Source: Macrotis lagotis (Eukaryota > Chordata > Mammalia > Peramelemorphia > Peramelidae). Taken from it: 64,000 bases of DNA. Under the pieces are notes generated by a model. The model saw nothing but the letters and a program-made list of their open reading frames with translations, did no database searches and had not been told where the DNA came from. Numbering within the stretch: the stretch's first letter is position 1; the number at the start of each line of letters is the position of its first letter. Location of the stretch: assembly GCF_037893015.1 (NCBI RefSeq), contig NC_133666.1:157092498-157156497 (forward strand). The letters run 5' to 3'. Made by a program: the position numbers and the translations under genes. Shown here piece by piece: positions 25,060 to 36,879 of the stretch.

Positions 25060-26320
25060 ACTGTTGATGAGTACTCATTCTCTCCTCCACCACTGTTCCT
25101 TTTGACACCCCTATTCTATCATATTTTCAAACTCCTGTCTATTGGTTCATTCCCTACTTCCTAGAAACATATGTTCTGTTGGGGAGGGTGGCAAAAGGGA
25201 ACCCTCACTTGATGTTCCATTCTTGTCAACTTAACTATCCTCTTTTGCAATTAAACTCATTGAAAGGGGCTTCTACAATAGGTGCCTATACTTTCTTTCC
25301 TCTCGTGTAAAAATGAACACTCAATATCAGCTTCCAGCCTTATTAGTCCACTGAAATTTCTTTCTCTAAAGTTACCAATGATCTTAGTTACCAAGTCTAG
25401 TGGTTTTTTCTCAACTCATTCTCTTTGAGCTCTCTGCAGCTTTTGACACTGTTGAATAATCTCTTCTTGATACTTTCTTCTCTTTATGTTTTCAGGATAT
25501 CACTTTCTCCCAGTTCTCCTCTTACCTATTAAACTCTTCCTTTTGTCTCCTTTTCTAGATTCTCATCCAGATCACACACATAGGTTAGTACTTGAGGTGT
25601 CTCACAAAGTGTTGTCCTGAATCTCTTCTCTTCTACTGTTATTTGGGGATCACATTAGCTCCGGGATTTTAATTATCTTTTGCTAATGATTCTCAAATCT
25701 AACCTGCCCTATCTCTTTTTTTTTTGTTTTTAAGGTTTTTGCAAGGCAAATGGGGTTAAGTGGCTTGCCCAAGGCCACACAGCTAGGTAATTATTAAGTG
25801 TCTGAGACCTGATTTGAACCCAGGTACTTCCGACTCCAGGGCCCATGCTTTATCCACTAAGCCACCTAGCTGCACCCCCCCCCATCTCTCTTCTGACTGT
25901 CAATATTGTAACTCTAACTACCTTTCAGATATCTTGAACTGAATATCCAGTAGACATCTTTAACTTAATACAGCCAAAATTGGATTTATCTTTCCCCAAA
26001 AAACCTTCTCCATCTCCTCTTTTTCCTGTAATTATAAAGGGCAATACCCTTTGCCCATTCCCTCGAGAACATAAGCTAGGAGTCACCCCATACTCATCAC
26101 TGTCTGCCATCCCTCACACGGAGTCTGTTGCCAATTTCACCTTTGCAATTAATCACCTTTTCCCTCTGACACAATCCTCAGTTCAGGGCGGGCCTTCATC
26201 ACTTCATCCCTGCAGTGCTGCAACAGGTTGCTGGTGGGTCAGCCTGCTTCAAGTTTCTTCCCACTCCAACCCCATTTAGCCACAGAAGTGATTTTCCTAA
26301 AATGAAGGTATGAACATTCA
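25060..26320 (+). mobile_element. L2-type LINE, RT region, with inserted SINE
   Basis: Sense L2: 'gcagcttttgacactgttg' (the AAFDTV motif), 'gattctcatccagatcaca', 'gctaatgattctcaaatct', 'tgaatatccagtagacat', 'agtctgttgccaatttcac'. A SINE interrupts it at 25722-25876, with 'ctatctct' and 'ccatctct' at the two sides. The 99-codon frame at 25980-26279 belongs to this element. Confidence 0.7.
25722..25876 (-). mobile_element. tRNA-derived SINE nested in an L2
   Basis: Antisense SINE ('ttttgcaaggcaaatgggg' to 'ccacctagctgcaccccc') interrupting L2 sequence, with 'atctct' at both borders. Confidence 0.88.
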
Positions 26321-26374
26321 CAAATAAGACAATTCATTTCTTGGTCCTGGGCATTCTCTGGCTATCCCCAATGC

Positions 26375-26660
26375 CTGGAATGCTTGTGGCACAGTGGATA
26401 GACCACTGGTTTTTCAGGAGGGTGGGAATTTTAACCAGCTTGACACTTTCCACTTACTAGCTGTGTGACCTTGGGCAAGTTACTTAAAACTGATTGCTTC
26501 TCTGGACCCAGATGGCTTTGAAGGAGAAAGTGAGCCTGGTGACTTAGTACAGGTGCCCCCACCCTGGGTCACTCAAATCCAATTCACCTACTTGTCCTGG
26601 CATCACCTCTCCTAATGTCATGGTCTTCTTTGAAAATGAAAGACCAATATCACCTGCCTT
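26375..26660 (+). mobile_element. Composite SINE (tRNA head, long 3' tail)
   Basis: Head 'gtggcacagtggatagacc', body 'ctagctgtgtgaccttggg', then a distinct tail: 'ccagatggctttgaaggag', 'aaagtgagcctggtgactt', 'aatgtcatggtcttctttg'. The same tail occurs at 32.3, 48.5, 56.3 and 57.9 kb. Confidence 0.85.
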
Positions 26661-26817
26661 CCTCATCTTTTATCTGCCAACTGGCTTCAATGGTTTCCTT
26701 TAAGTTCCAAATAGAATCTATCTTCTACAGGAAGTCTTTCTCAACTTCTCTTATTTTAGTGCTTTTCATTCCATTAGCTATTTTCTGTGTATCCAGTCAA
26801 TAACTTCTCTGAATGTG

Positions 26818-26957
26818 TTTTTGCAAGACAATGGGATTAAGTGACTTGCCAAAGGTCACACACACAGCTAGGTAATTGTTAAGGCCACATTTGAACTCAG
26901 GTCCTCCTGACTCCAGGGCCAGGTGCTCTTATCCACCTCACCACCTAGTTGCCCCAA
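26818..26957 (-). mobile_element. tRNA-derived SINE interrupting an L1 ORF1
   Basis: Antisense SINE ('tttgcaagacaatgggatt' to 'caccacctagttgcccc') at the left edge of the L1 5' portion. Confidence 0.85.
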
Positions 26958-27537
26958 TCCAATAATTTTTAACTTATCTCTCCTGGATCTGTTTTTGAGA
27001 TCAGTTGTTTTTCCAATGAGACATTCCACATTTTCTTCTAACTTGGTTCTTTTGGTATACTTTTAGCTCTTCCTGATTTCTCACAAAGTCATCAGCTTCC
27101 TTTAGTTTCATTCTACATTTGAAGGAGTCTTTTTCTTCAGAGAGCTTTTTCATCTCCTTTTCCAGCTGGCCAATTCTGCTTTTTAAGGCATGCTTCTCAT
27201 TTGCCTTTTGTGTTGCTTTTTCCATTTGGCCCAAACTAGTTTGCAACATTTTATTTTCATCAGTATTTTTTTGTATTTCTTTCAACAAGCTGCTGACTTG
27301 GTTCTCATGATGTATCTGCATTGCTCTCATTTCTCCCAACTTTCCCTCTACCTCCCTTAATTGCTTTTCAAAGTCTTTTTTGAGCTCATCCATAACCTGA
27401 ACCCATTTTCTATTTCTCTTAGAAGTTTTGGATACAGAAGCTCTGACTTTGATATCTTCTGAGTATGTATTTTGATCCTCCATGGGACCAAAGTAATTTT
27501 TTATGGTCAAATTGTTCTTTTTCTGTTGCTTACTCAT
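26958..27537 (-). pseudogene. LINE-1 ORF1 N-terminal part
   Basis: An ATG at 27537-27535 opens a 178-codon frame: MSKQQKKNNLTIKNYFGP, then a long Lys/Glu-rich heptad region (QLREVEGKLGEMRAM, IGQLEKEMKKLSEEK), as in the coiled-coil N-terminus of L1 ORF1 RNA-binding proteins. It ends at 27001, before the RRM and C-terminal domain. The L1-like sequence continues to about 26958, where a SINE interrupts it. So this is a truncated ORF1 from a marsupial-type L1, not a host gene. Confidence 0.8.
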
Positions 27538-28325
27538 TTCCTCAGTCTATGACTGATTTACCATACTTCCAAGGTTTTGGGTTTTTTTTTGAGAAACTCC
27601 ACTGGGACCTTAATTCCTCAATGCCTTATGAGAGGCTCTGATTGCTCTCTTGCCTGTGCTCTGGTATGTGGACAACCACAAGTCCTCCCCTCTGACCTGG
27701 AGCTGTGAGGAGGGCCCCTGCTTAGTGGTGTAGGGGCCCAGTCTGCAACCTGGATCTGAGTGTGGGCATAAGCAGAGTTCTGGCCCAGGGAGAGCAGAGA
27801 GACCTCTGCAGTCTCCCCTGACCCACTTACCATCTTTGGGTTGGGAGCCCTTGAAGTGCTGGGTGAATTTGTAGATTCCTGCTATAAATTCTCACCACAG
27901 GGCTGCTCTGAGGCTGGTGCTCCACTCTGCACTCACTCTGGTGAGGCAGAGTTCTCTTACTACCCCTTCAGGCTGTCCCCGGTGATCCCTGGGCCAAGAG
28001 GTCTGGAAAGAAGACCCCTCTGCCACAGACCCAGGTACACTGCAAGGGGCTGTTCCTGGAAGGCTGGAGCTAGTTTGCTGAAGCCTGGCTGGGCTACACT
28101 AAAGCTGCAGCTCTTTCCAACCCTAGGTCTCAGTGAAACAGACCTTTCCTACAGCTCTTCTGAGTTGTCTTGGACTGGGAAATTGTCTCACTCACTCTTT
28201 CTGTGGGTTCTGCCCCTCTAAATTTTGGCTAGAGTCATAATTTGATGGCTTTTGGAGTTTTCTGGGGAATGAGTTTCCAGGAATTCCTGCCTTCAAGCTG
28301 CCATTTTGGTTCTGCCTCACAAGAA
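27538..28325 (-). mobile_element. LINE-1 5'UTR (element start near 28.32 kb)
   Basis: The GC-richer stretch upstream of the ORF1 start, on the same strand. Its 5' end reads ggcagaaccaaaatggc, like an L1 5' end. Related, more decayed 5'UTR sequence lies at 58.89-59.12 kb (antisense tggctctgtccc, cagacctttcctac). The pair marks a 5' L1 end that must once have been full length on its 5' side. Confidence 0.7.
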
Positions 28326-28849
28326 CAATATTTTTAATAGAAAACCAATACTTATTAGCTTCTGTCCAAACAACTGAGAGCCACACTATAAACCCCCAAA
28401 ACTCTCCTTCATTATCCTTAAGATAAATGCTGTCCGAATGTCCTCTAGGGATCATGCTTTGAATATTCAAGCAATGAATGCTAGCAATGGTATTAATCTA
28501 CCCCAAATTCCTATATTATAGTGAATTTAAAATAACAAAATGCTACCTAACATACTTCCAATATAAATGAATTCAAAAGGGAGAGAACTATATTAGAGGA
28601 GGAATATATTTCGGGAAGACTATAGTCCTCTGTTCTCTAAGAATTTTGTAATATCACAAAGTGAACAGATTCAGTTTCAAGAATTGGTTAGAAATTATTT
28701 TCAATTGGAATTATAAATCTCACATCAGAAATATAAAATTTAAATATTACAAAAAAGAGGAAAATGGCCAAACTAAATCTGTTACTTATATACCCTCACC
28801 TTTTCAGTACTTCCCCCCAAAAGTTTAAAGCCAAACCCTTTGTAAGATA

Positions 28850-29110
28850 CAATTTTCGAAATAAGTTTTTACAATTTCCAATAGAAAATTTTTAACATTT
28901 AAAAAATTTTGAGCTCCAAATTTTCTCCTCCCCCACTAAGACTTTTTCTAAAATCAGCCTGCTCATTATTTCTTATAGCACAATAGTATTTCACAACATT
29001 TATATAGCACAACTTATTCCCCAACTGTTGGGTATCCCCCTTCAAGGTTCATTTCTTTGCCTTCACAAAGTTGCTATAAGTATTTTAACATGTGGGGTTT
29101 GGGATGCAGA
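28850..29110 (-). mobile_element. LINE-1 3' fragment (antisense)
   Basis: 'atagcacaatagtatttca', 'cttattccccaactgttgg' and 'gttgctataagtatttta' match the antisense L1 3' region seen at 11 kb and 59 kb, more decayed. Confidence 0.6.
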
Positions 29111-29254
29111 TTTAGTAGGGTTATAGATGGAGCAAAGACAGACATGCAGTTTGTCTGACTTACCTTTTACCTATTTGAATCCATAATACCTGAAAGATTA
29201 TCTTAATGAAAACATTCATTTCTATTATTCCTTGATTTTCTGTGAATGTAAAGG

Positions 29255-29505
29255 GTCATTGTTGTTGTTGAATTGTTTCTGACTTTTTCTAACCCTATTT
29301 GGGATTTTCTTGGCAAAGACACTGGATTAGTTTGCCAATTTCATCTTCAGTTCATTTTACAGATAAGAACATTAGGCAAATGGTTAATTGACTTATTCAA
29401 AGTCATACAGTTACTAAGTGACTGAAGGTGAATTTGAGCTCAGGAAGATGAGTGTTCCTGAGTACAGATCTGGTACTCTGTCCACTGTGCCACTTAGTCA
29501 CTCCA
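29255..29505 (-). mobile_element. SINE (antisense)
   Basis: 'tgggattttcttggcaaag', 'agtttgccaatttcatctt' and 'actgtgccacttagtcact'. Same type as the copies at 1.5 and 39.28 kb. Confidence 0.75.
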
Positions 29506-31689
29506 AAGCTCATTATATTTCTTCTATTTTTGAGTCATGCTAAGTGGTTTTATTTGTTATTATTGTTGGGTTAATTTGACCAAGAAAAAAGATCTATGAC
29601 TTCAGCAATATGCAGGTCTTTTGTAGTAAAAATACCTTTTTACTACTGCAGAAGAAAAGCATACCTGTAATTTTGCTTTAGAAAATTTAGAAAAATTAAT
29701 TAATCAGAGTCACACTGTGAAATATAGTGTCAAAGCCTGGTCTGAAACCAGAGATTCTTTTTTTATACCAAAGTCAGCTTTCTCTTCATTACCACAATGC
29801 TAGACAAAGTGCCAAAAGTCAACATGATAGGCCAAACAGAAATATGCCAGGTCAACCCAGAATGTTGAATTCATCCTTTATGCAAACTGGGAATCTACTA
29901 GCCATGCTGATTGCCTTTCAGGTGTGAGTAAGTTCTTATTTGGTTGTCTAGAGCAAACTATGGAGGAAATAGTCCATTTGAAAAAAAGATCTAAGAATTT
30001 CAGTACATACAAATTCAGTACTGAATATATTTATCTAAAGATATATTCAGAAAAGGTACTGTGAACAGAAAGAGGGAAATGATAGTTTTCCTGAAATAAG
30101 TTCTAGGAAGCATGCTCTATGAAAACCATTGAAGGAAATGGTAATGTTTGACTTGGAAAAGTTAAGATTTGAGGGATATGGGGCATCATACTCAAGTGTT
30201 AGAAGGATTATTATGTTGGATCAAAGGTCAAATACAATTAGTTATAAAAAAAAAGTAAAATATTGCCAGTCCCCTAAACTCTTTTATCTATCTTTTTTCT
30301 TTGGAATAAGATCTAGTCATCAAGAGTCATAGTCCAGTCCATCATATCAAGTCTCAATCTGTAAGAGCAAATCTTTATCTTCTCTCTTCTACCCAATCAA
30401 GTATAGGTCCTCTAATTCTTGTGATTTGTTGCCTTGTGATTTATTCCATGGGTTTTATTACAAGATTCTTTTGTGGATTTTGTCTCCTCTGAATTTATGG
30501 ATGTCTTGGTTGCTTTTCAGCTCATTGTGCTCAAGTCCCTTTTCTTCTGCTCCTTCTGCCACTTAACTTACTACAGAAGTAACAACTATATATCTTTTAA
30601 ATCACAAACACATTTGTTATATTCTCTTCCAAGAGATAGTCATGAGATATTGCTTTATTCTTATAACAATTTAAGGCTGTGTCTCCCAAACTTGAGGTTT
30701 CAGATCATAAATCCCAAAATAAGGAAGCATATCTTTTATAGCCTGAATGTTTTTATTATTCTTCAAATGTATGTACATACAACTGGTATGGTAAAAAAAT
30801 ATACAAATTTTTCTAAAATAAAACTATTTACAAATGTTGTCACTATGAATTTTCCTAATCAAATGATTTTAATAATACAACTACTATACTACTGTGGTTA
30901 CCAAAGGAGTACTAAAAAGTTTGGAATCACTGGTGTCAAGGCCAACATATTCAAGTTTCTGAAATCTAAAAATAGGGAAAAGGATGGAAGGGCAAATAGT
31001 CAAAGGCCTAAAAACAGGTGTGACCCTAATAATAAGTTTTCAAAATTTTAGACATTTAATTTATACTGGTGACAAAAGTGTATTCTCATACATTCAACAA
31101 AAATTTATTAAGTGCCTCTGTGTGCAGAATTCTATGTGTATCACTATTTAAATGTTAATTGATAATTTTAAGTATTCATACTGAAATATTATACTTATAT
31201 TTTTTGATGAGAAACAAGTGAAATTATACCTGGAGCAACAGATAAAACAATTAGCTAAGACACAATAGTTGGTGAATATGTGCTGCCATCTAGCTGAAAT
31301 TTTAAAAATATAATTCTAAAGTAACTAGTTTTCCCAAATAAACTCATTATTTCAGAAAAACATTAAAGTCCCAGTAGAAAACTGATCCAAGGATAATCAT
31401 GGAAATCTTTATAACCTAAAAGCACCTAGTTACTTAAAAGAGCTTCTATTGATGTGATAAGTTTACACAATCACAAATATAATACCACTTTTATCTCAGA
31501 CTATAAAAATCACTTCATTGCCCTTTTCATTTTCTCCAAGGAAATTAAGAATATTTAAGATGTCCTTATATAGCAAATTGCAAATAACAATCAAGATATT
31601 AGTCTTCAAGGTACCTTTTATAGACTCTAACCTTCTCTAGTCTGAGTTTGGGATCCCAATCCTCTGGATTCTCATTGAACCCACACACT
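29506..31689. other. Intron 1 sequence with the longest open frame
   Basis: Contains a 192-codon frame (30473-31051, plus) with many Tyr, Asn, Phe and Lys, as expected from AT-rich DNA. No domain, signal or homology is recognised, and it is on the opposite strand to SRFBP1. A decayed LINE-like piece lies at about 30050-30240. Confidence 0.4.
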
Positions 31690-32068
31690 TTAGTTTTAGA
31701 AAAAGCATGTTTTGAACAACTTGTTTTACAAGCCCTGTGTATCCTGTAACAAACATGTTTTTATCCTGTCTGAGACTCCCTCTGGTGTACTGAGTCTGCC
31801 CTCCCTTCCCCAAATATCCTTGCAATTTTGTAAAACATTTTTGTTTACCTCACTTTAAGGACCCTACCTCAATCTCATAAGGGCTAGTAATTCTTAACCC
31901 TGAGGGTTAGAATCTCTATCTAGCCAGCATCCTGCATTAAAAACTTCCTTGATTGAAAAGACAGTCAATCTGTGAAATCCTTTCACAAAGAACACTCTTG
32001 CACAGGACCCCAGGTAGGTTGTAACTTCTGTGGATTTAAAATACTTAAGTACATGGCTTCAAACTCCC
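31690..32068 (-). repeat. Left arm of a ~370-bp inverted repeat pair
   Basis: Read on the minus strand it matches the right arm closely: 'tttaaatccacagaagttac', 'atttcacagattgactgtc', 'tgctggctagatag', 'ggtaaacaaaaatgtttta', 'ggataaaaacatgttt', 'caagttgttcaaaac'. No known family recognised. The two arms are separated by about 1.14 kb that contains a composite SINE. Confidence 0.85.
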
Positions 32069-32159
32069 CTTCCTTGGCTCTCCAAATCCCTGCTGTTTTG
32101 TAAAGGAGGAAGGATGGAGAAAAATACAGTATTTCCCCCATGCCATTGTCAGTATGTTA

Positions 32160-32468
32160 AGGCTGCTAGGTGGCACAGTGAATAAAACACTGGTCTTGGA
32201 GTCAGGAGGACAGGAGTTTGAATCCAGTCTTATACACTTGACACTAGCTGTGTGACCACAGTTAAGTTACTTAACCCTGATTGCTTGAATCCAGGGCCAT
32301 CTCCAGTCATCCTGATTCATATCTGGCCACTAGCCCTAGATGGCTCTGGAGGAGAAAGTGAGGTTGTTGACTTAGCACAGCGCCCCCTCACTCCAATTCA
32401 TGTGCTTGTCATGGTATCACTTTCCTGATGTCATGATCTTCTTTGAGAAGGACAAATATCATGTTGGC
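32160..32468 (+). mobile_element. Composite SINE
   Basis: 'gctgctaggtggcacagtg', 'ccctagatggctctggagg' and 'cctgatgtcatgatcttct'. It lies in the spacer between the inverted arms at 31.7 and 33.2 kb. Confidence 0.85.
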
Positions 32469-33207
32469 ATATTCCTATGACCACCTACTAGTCTCTAAAT
32501 TAAAAGTTCTTACTCTGGGCTCTGTGAAATTTAAAAGATACTTTAATAATTGTTTCAATAGAATTAACTCTTTGTACTCTCGTGTATATTATTTTATGTG
32601 AATTTCCAGAGTTTGTGACACACACACACCCCAAAAATCATTTCTCCTAATACATAGGGAAGATATAAAAATTACACCATGAAGATATGTAACTTGCACC
32701 CAATAGATCGAAAATGATTTTTGTTTTTGTATGACTATATTAGAAGAAATTTAATTTAAAAATACCTTTATGCCAAGCACTGTGCAAGGTGTTGGAGAAT
32801 AACAAAGATTAAATAAGAGAAAGTATCTCCCTAAGGATAAATACCACAAGTTCCTTTAACCTGTACTCCCATGGTATAATCTCAAGACCCTTTATTAATC
32901 CATACTGTCCTCTTCTAACAACACTCCAGCCTTAATGGTATCCTTAACAAAATGTGACAACATATAGAACAATTCTTATGAAACAGTAAACTTTTTAAAA
33001 ACATACAATAATTATAATACAAAATTAACACTTAATGAATAAAAGTTTTACTGATTTCTTATAATATTTGAGAATTTTGGAAAATAATTTGGATTAAGAT
33101 CTTCAGAAACTGTATGGGGAATAAAAATTTGATAGCCTTTTCTTTTACTCCTTATTTCCTTTAAGTTAAGGAGAGGCACTCAAAAGCATTCCACTTAATC
33201 AAAAAGT

Positions 33208-33567
33208 TTGAAGCAATGTAGTTAAAAGAAGTATTTTAAATCCACAGAAGTTACAACCTACCTGGTGTCCTGTGCAAGAGTGCTCTTTGTGTAAGGATTT
33301 CACAGATTGACTGTCTAATGCTGTATGCTGGCTAGATAGGATTCTAACCCTGAGGGTTAAGAGCATTAGACCTTGTGTGATTGGGGTAGGGTCCTTAGAG
33401 TGGGGTAAACAAAAATGTTTTACAAAGGTGCAAGGATATTTGGGGAGGGGAGGGCAGACTCAATACACCAGAGGAAGTGTCAGACAGGATAAAAACATGT
33501 TTGCTACAAGGTGTACAGGGTTTGTAAGACAAGTTGTTCAAAACCTGCTTTTCCAAAACTAAATCCA
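33208..33567 (+). repeat. Right arm of the inverted repeat pair
   Basis: Same element as the left arm, read on the plus strand, roughly 88-90% alike by eye with a few indels (left has extra sequence after 'gactgtc'). A shared 60-codon frame (GYLG.GGQTQYTRGS.RQDKNMF) is open in both arms but resembles nothing I know and is probably incidental. Two inverted insertions of one repeat, or a foldback element, are both possible. Confidence 0.85.
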
Positions 33568-33811
33568 ATCAAAACTGGGATTATTCATTTACATGTACAT
33601 CCTAAACCATATACATCACTGAAAACTGACTGACAACTTACAAAGGTTTAGAAGGCAATGATTTTTTTTATTATGAAACTCTTGCTCCTTTCCTCATCAT
33701 CCCTCCTCCCCAACTATCTGTATAACAAAAACTGAATACTAGGAACCTGTAGTTGAAAGATGTGATGCTAATCTTGAGATTAAAGAAAAAAAATTTATAG
33801 GATGCTTACAT

Positions 33812-34550
33812 GTGTGAACACAGGCTCTGTAATGTTTGAACTAATAGTTAAATATTCTAGAGCCCCCCTTTTGCACAGGGAAACTTGGAATCAGACAATG
33901 AAATTGTAGAATGAGTCAATCAGAAGGACTTCTGATGCCCAGGGTCAACTGACATAGCAACAAACCTTGTGACAGAGAGTAAACCCAGCTGGACACTGGA
34001 TGTAAAGAAAATTAGGAACTTGGTTCATACCAGCTTTGAAGCAGATCCTTAACTTTGGTGGTTTATAGACTTTCAAGAGGCATCACTCTCTTTAGAGACT
34101 CCCCTAACTGTTGGTTATGGGGCTCTTGGACACATCCAGTTCTATGTTTTTTGGAGACATCCCCTTATCTTACAATTGGTACTCAAACCTTGAACTCCCA
34201 GACCTGCTTATCACCAGGAATATCTTCTGATTTGTATATAAAAGGACCAGAGCTTTAACAAGGGGAATTCCTCATTCCTTCAGTTTCCTAGATCTTCTCC
34301 CCAGGAGAATGGGGCTTCCTGCCTCCTTCCTTTCCAGGACCTGCCCAATTCCCTACCTGAAGGTATAAAAGTATAAATGAAAGGTATAAATATCTCACCT
34401 TTCCAAATGGGTTTTTAAATAGATGTGAACTCTGTCTCACTATTTCAGCTTATGAGTTCCATCTCAGGCAGTAAATGAAATTATATCTTTGTAAACTTGT
34501 GAATGGACTCAAGCTCAATCCAAGTCCCTTTTGGTTTCTTCTGTTTTAAC
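33812..34550 (+). mobile_element. Possible solo LTR
   Basis: A block unlike its surroundings, with LTR-type layout: starts tgtgtgaacacagg, has a TATA-like tatataaaagg near 34236, pyrimidine/GC-richer sequence after it (34290-34360), an A/T-rich stretch with 'gtaaatgaaatt', and an end near 'tctgttttaaca'. I cannot show matching target-site duplications or internal viral sequence, so the call and edges are tentative. Confidence 0.4.
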
Positions 34551-35020
34551 AGTTCACAAAAACTATTCTTTTCATAGTCTTATAAAAACACCAGCAGCCC
34601 AGAGACCAGTATAAATCGGAAAAAGGCTAGATTAAATGAAATAAAAATGTTGATTGGACATCAATAAATGACTTAAGGGGGGAAATAGAAAGCTTCAAAA
34701 CTGGTGTCATTTAAGTCTTTTTTTTTATTTCCCCTTTTCTGTTCATTTACTTATCATTAATATCTTCATTCAAAATAAACTACAATATGGCCAAAGAAAA
34801 TTTTTATATTTATTTGCTGGTAAAAGAATGCATCATAAGAGGTAAGAGTAATTTATAATTCAGTGTTTATGGTAACAAAACACAATATCTATTAACTTTG
34901 TGGGGTAAATCATGAAATTTTAGCATGTTCCTTTACTTAGAGAACATCTAGTCCCTTCATCTTACAGATGAGAAAATTGAGTCTCAAAGGCATTAAATTA
35001 TGTGTTTAAGGATGAACTGC

Positions 35021-35162
35021 AGGGCACAGTGGAAAGAGCACCAGCCCTGGAGTCAGGAGTACCTGAGTTCAAATGAGACCTCAGACACTTATTAATTACC
35101 TAGCTGTGTGGCCTTGGGCAAGCCACTTAACCTCATTGACTTGCAAAAACCTTTAAAAAAAG
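35021..35162 (+). mobile_element. tRNA-derived SINE with 11-bp TSD
   Basis: 'agggcacagtggaaagagc' to 'ttgcaaaaacctttaaaa'. The flanks ggatgaactgc at 35010-35020 and 35163-35173 are identical. It lacks the first bases of the usual head, so it may be slightly 5' truncated. Confidence 0.92.
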
Positions 35163-35639
35163 GGATGAACTGCTTTTTCTAAAGTCAAGATTTATGAAGC
35201 ATAGATTGAGTTCAAGTCCAGATATTCTGTGGCTCAATAAAGTTAGATTTACACTAACCTTCTACCTTCCTTCAGTAAAGAGGCATTAAATCCTAAAGAA
35301 AAGTTTCAAAAGTTAGGCTATCAGGATTAGAAATCAGTGTGGGGCAATTAATATTTGCACCACAATAACCACAGGTGGCATTTTACCTCTCTAACCCAAA
35401 TATCTTCTATAAACAGGAAGTAGTAACACCACTACTATTAGTAATAAGGTTACCACAAAACAGTATTTTGAAAATCTCATAGTACTATACAAGTTCAAAT
35501 TACTGTTATGTTTTTGGAATGAGTTCAGTGAAGTGAAGGTTAAAAGTTAGTAGTTTGGAAAACTATATGCAGATTTTTATGATCCATGGTTTTCATTTAT
35601 CTAAACATATGATAATACTTTATTTAGAAGTAAATTTCT

Positions 35640-35878
35640 AACTTTAGCATTTATATAGCATTTTAAAGCTCAAATAACACTTTATATATTATCTTATATC
35701 TTCAAACAACCCTATGAGGTTGGCACTATTTTTAATTCTCATTTAAAGATGAGGAAAAAGGTTGGATACATGGCTTGCCCAAGGTCACACAGTTAATGTC
35801 TTAAGTCACTATCTGAACTCAGTTCTTCCTGACTCCAAGTTAAACTGTATGTACTGTACCACCTAGCTGCCCTAATCC
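35640..35878 (-). mobile_element. MIR/core-SINE-like element (antisense)
   Basis: 'gcatttatatagcatttta', 'ccctatgaggttggcacta', 'cttgcccaaggtcacacag', 'taccacctagctgcccta'. Confidence 0.7.
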
Positions 35879-36599
35879 CATCAGTGCCAAATGAATAAAT
35901 TTGAAAATTAATAAAAATGGCAGCTTCAGAATACTGACCAATAATAAAGATAATTGCCTTGTATTTATTTTGAATATATTTATTTCTGTAGATGTTATCT
36001 CCATTCCTACTATAATCCTCCTTCCCCCCAATGCCTCCTTTCATTTTTGTCTTTATATCCTCACAATTCCCAGCTAATATGGTAAACTCCTAAGATATAG
36101 TTCTTTGGGGATGATCAGAATATGGCCCTGTGTCTCTTTTTTTCCCTATGGGCAAATAGAAGAGGATAAGTTAAATAGCCTCTAGACCCTTTTCCAATTC
36201 TAATGTTCTATGATCTAAAGTACAATAACTTTCAGAGGGTGAATTCCAGGAAAAAAAATAATAAATTTATGCAAAAAGCTGGTCAAGCATAGCTCCCAAG
36301 TCTGTTTACTACCTTGGGTGATTTTTCTTAAGCCACTGATATTCTCTGAGTCTCTAGTTTCTCATCTGCAAAATGAGGGTATTGGATTAAATAAATCTAC
36401 AGGCTTATTTATTACAAGCTACATTAAATACAGACTTATTAAATAAGTCTACAGGCTTCAAACTACATTTATATTCCAATGCATATATTTATCTCCTCAA
36501 TTAGAATATAACCCTTAAAGTGCAGGAATCGTGTCTCATGTTTAAAAGTGGACCTGGAAGGATGAGTAAAATTGTTTTAAGTAGAGGTTTGGGGAAAGA

Positions 36600-36755
36600 T
36601 ACTCCTTTTCTTTTTGGCAATGCAATGGGGTTAAGTAACTTGTCCAAGTTAACACAGCTAGGTAATTATTAAATGTCTGAGGTTGGATTTGAACTCAAGT
36701 CCTCCTCACTCTAGGATTGATGCTCTATCCACTTTGCTACCTATCTGCTCTGAGA
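36600..36755 (-). mobile_element. tRNA-derived SINE, older copy
   Basis: 'tttttggcaatgcaatggg' to 'ctacctatctgctct', with about ten visible substitutions from the common form. Confidence 0.8.
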
Positions 36756-36879
36756 AGTCTTTCTAGTAGATAAAATAGCACCAACAAAGGGTTACAGAAA
36801 TGAATAGATTGTGTATGAAATATAAAACACAGAGGAATCTATTTGAATATAAAAGGTAGCAAACTGCAGAAAATTGATT

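Noticed and set aside
25980..26279. 99-codon plus-strand frame
   Set aside because: Part of an L2-type LINE, with stops on both sides.
27841..28221. 126-codon plus-strand frame
   Set aside because: It is antisense to the L1 5'UTR.
30473..31051. 192-codon plus-strand frame, the longest in the window
   Set aside because: Composition follows AT-rich DNA, no domain or signal is recognised, and there is no supporting promoter or splice context.
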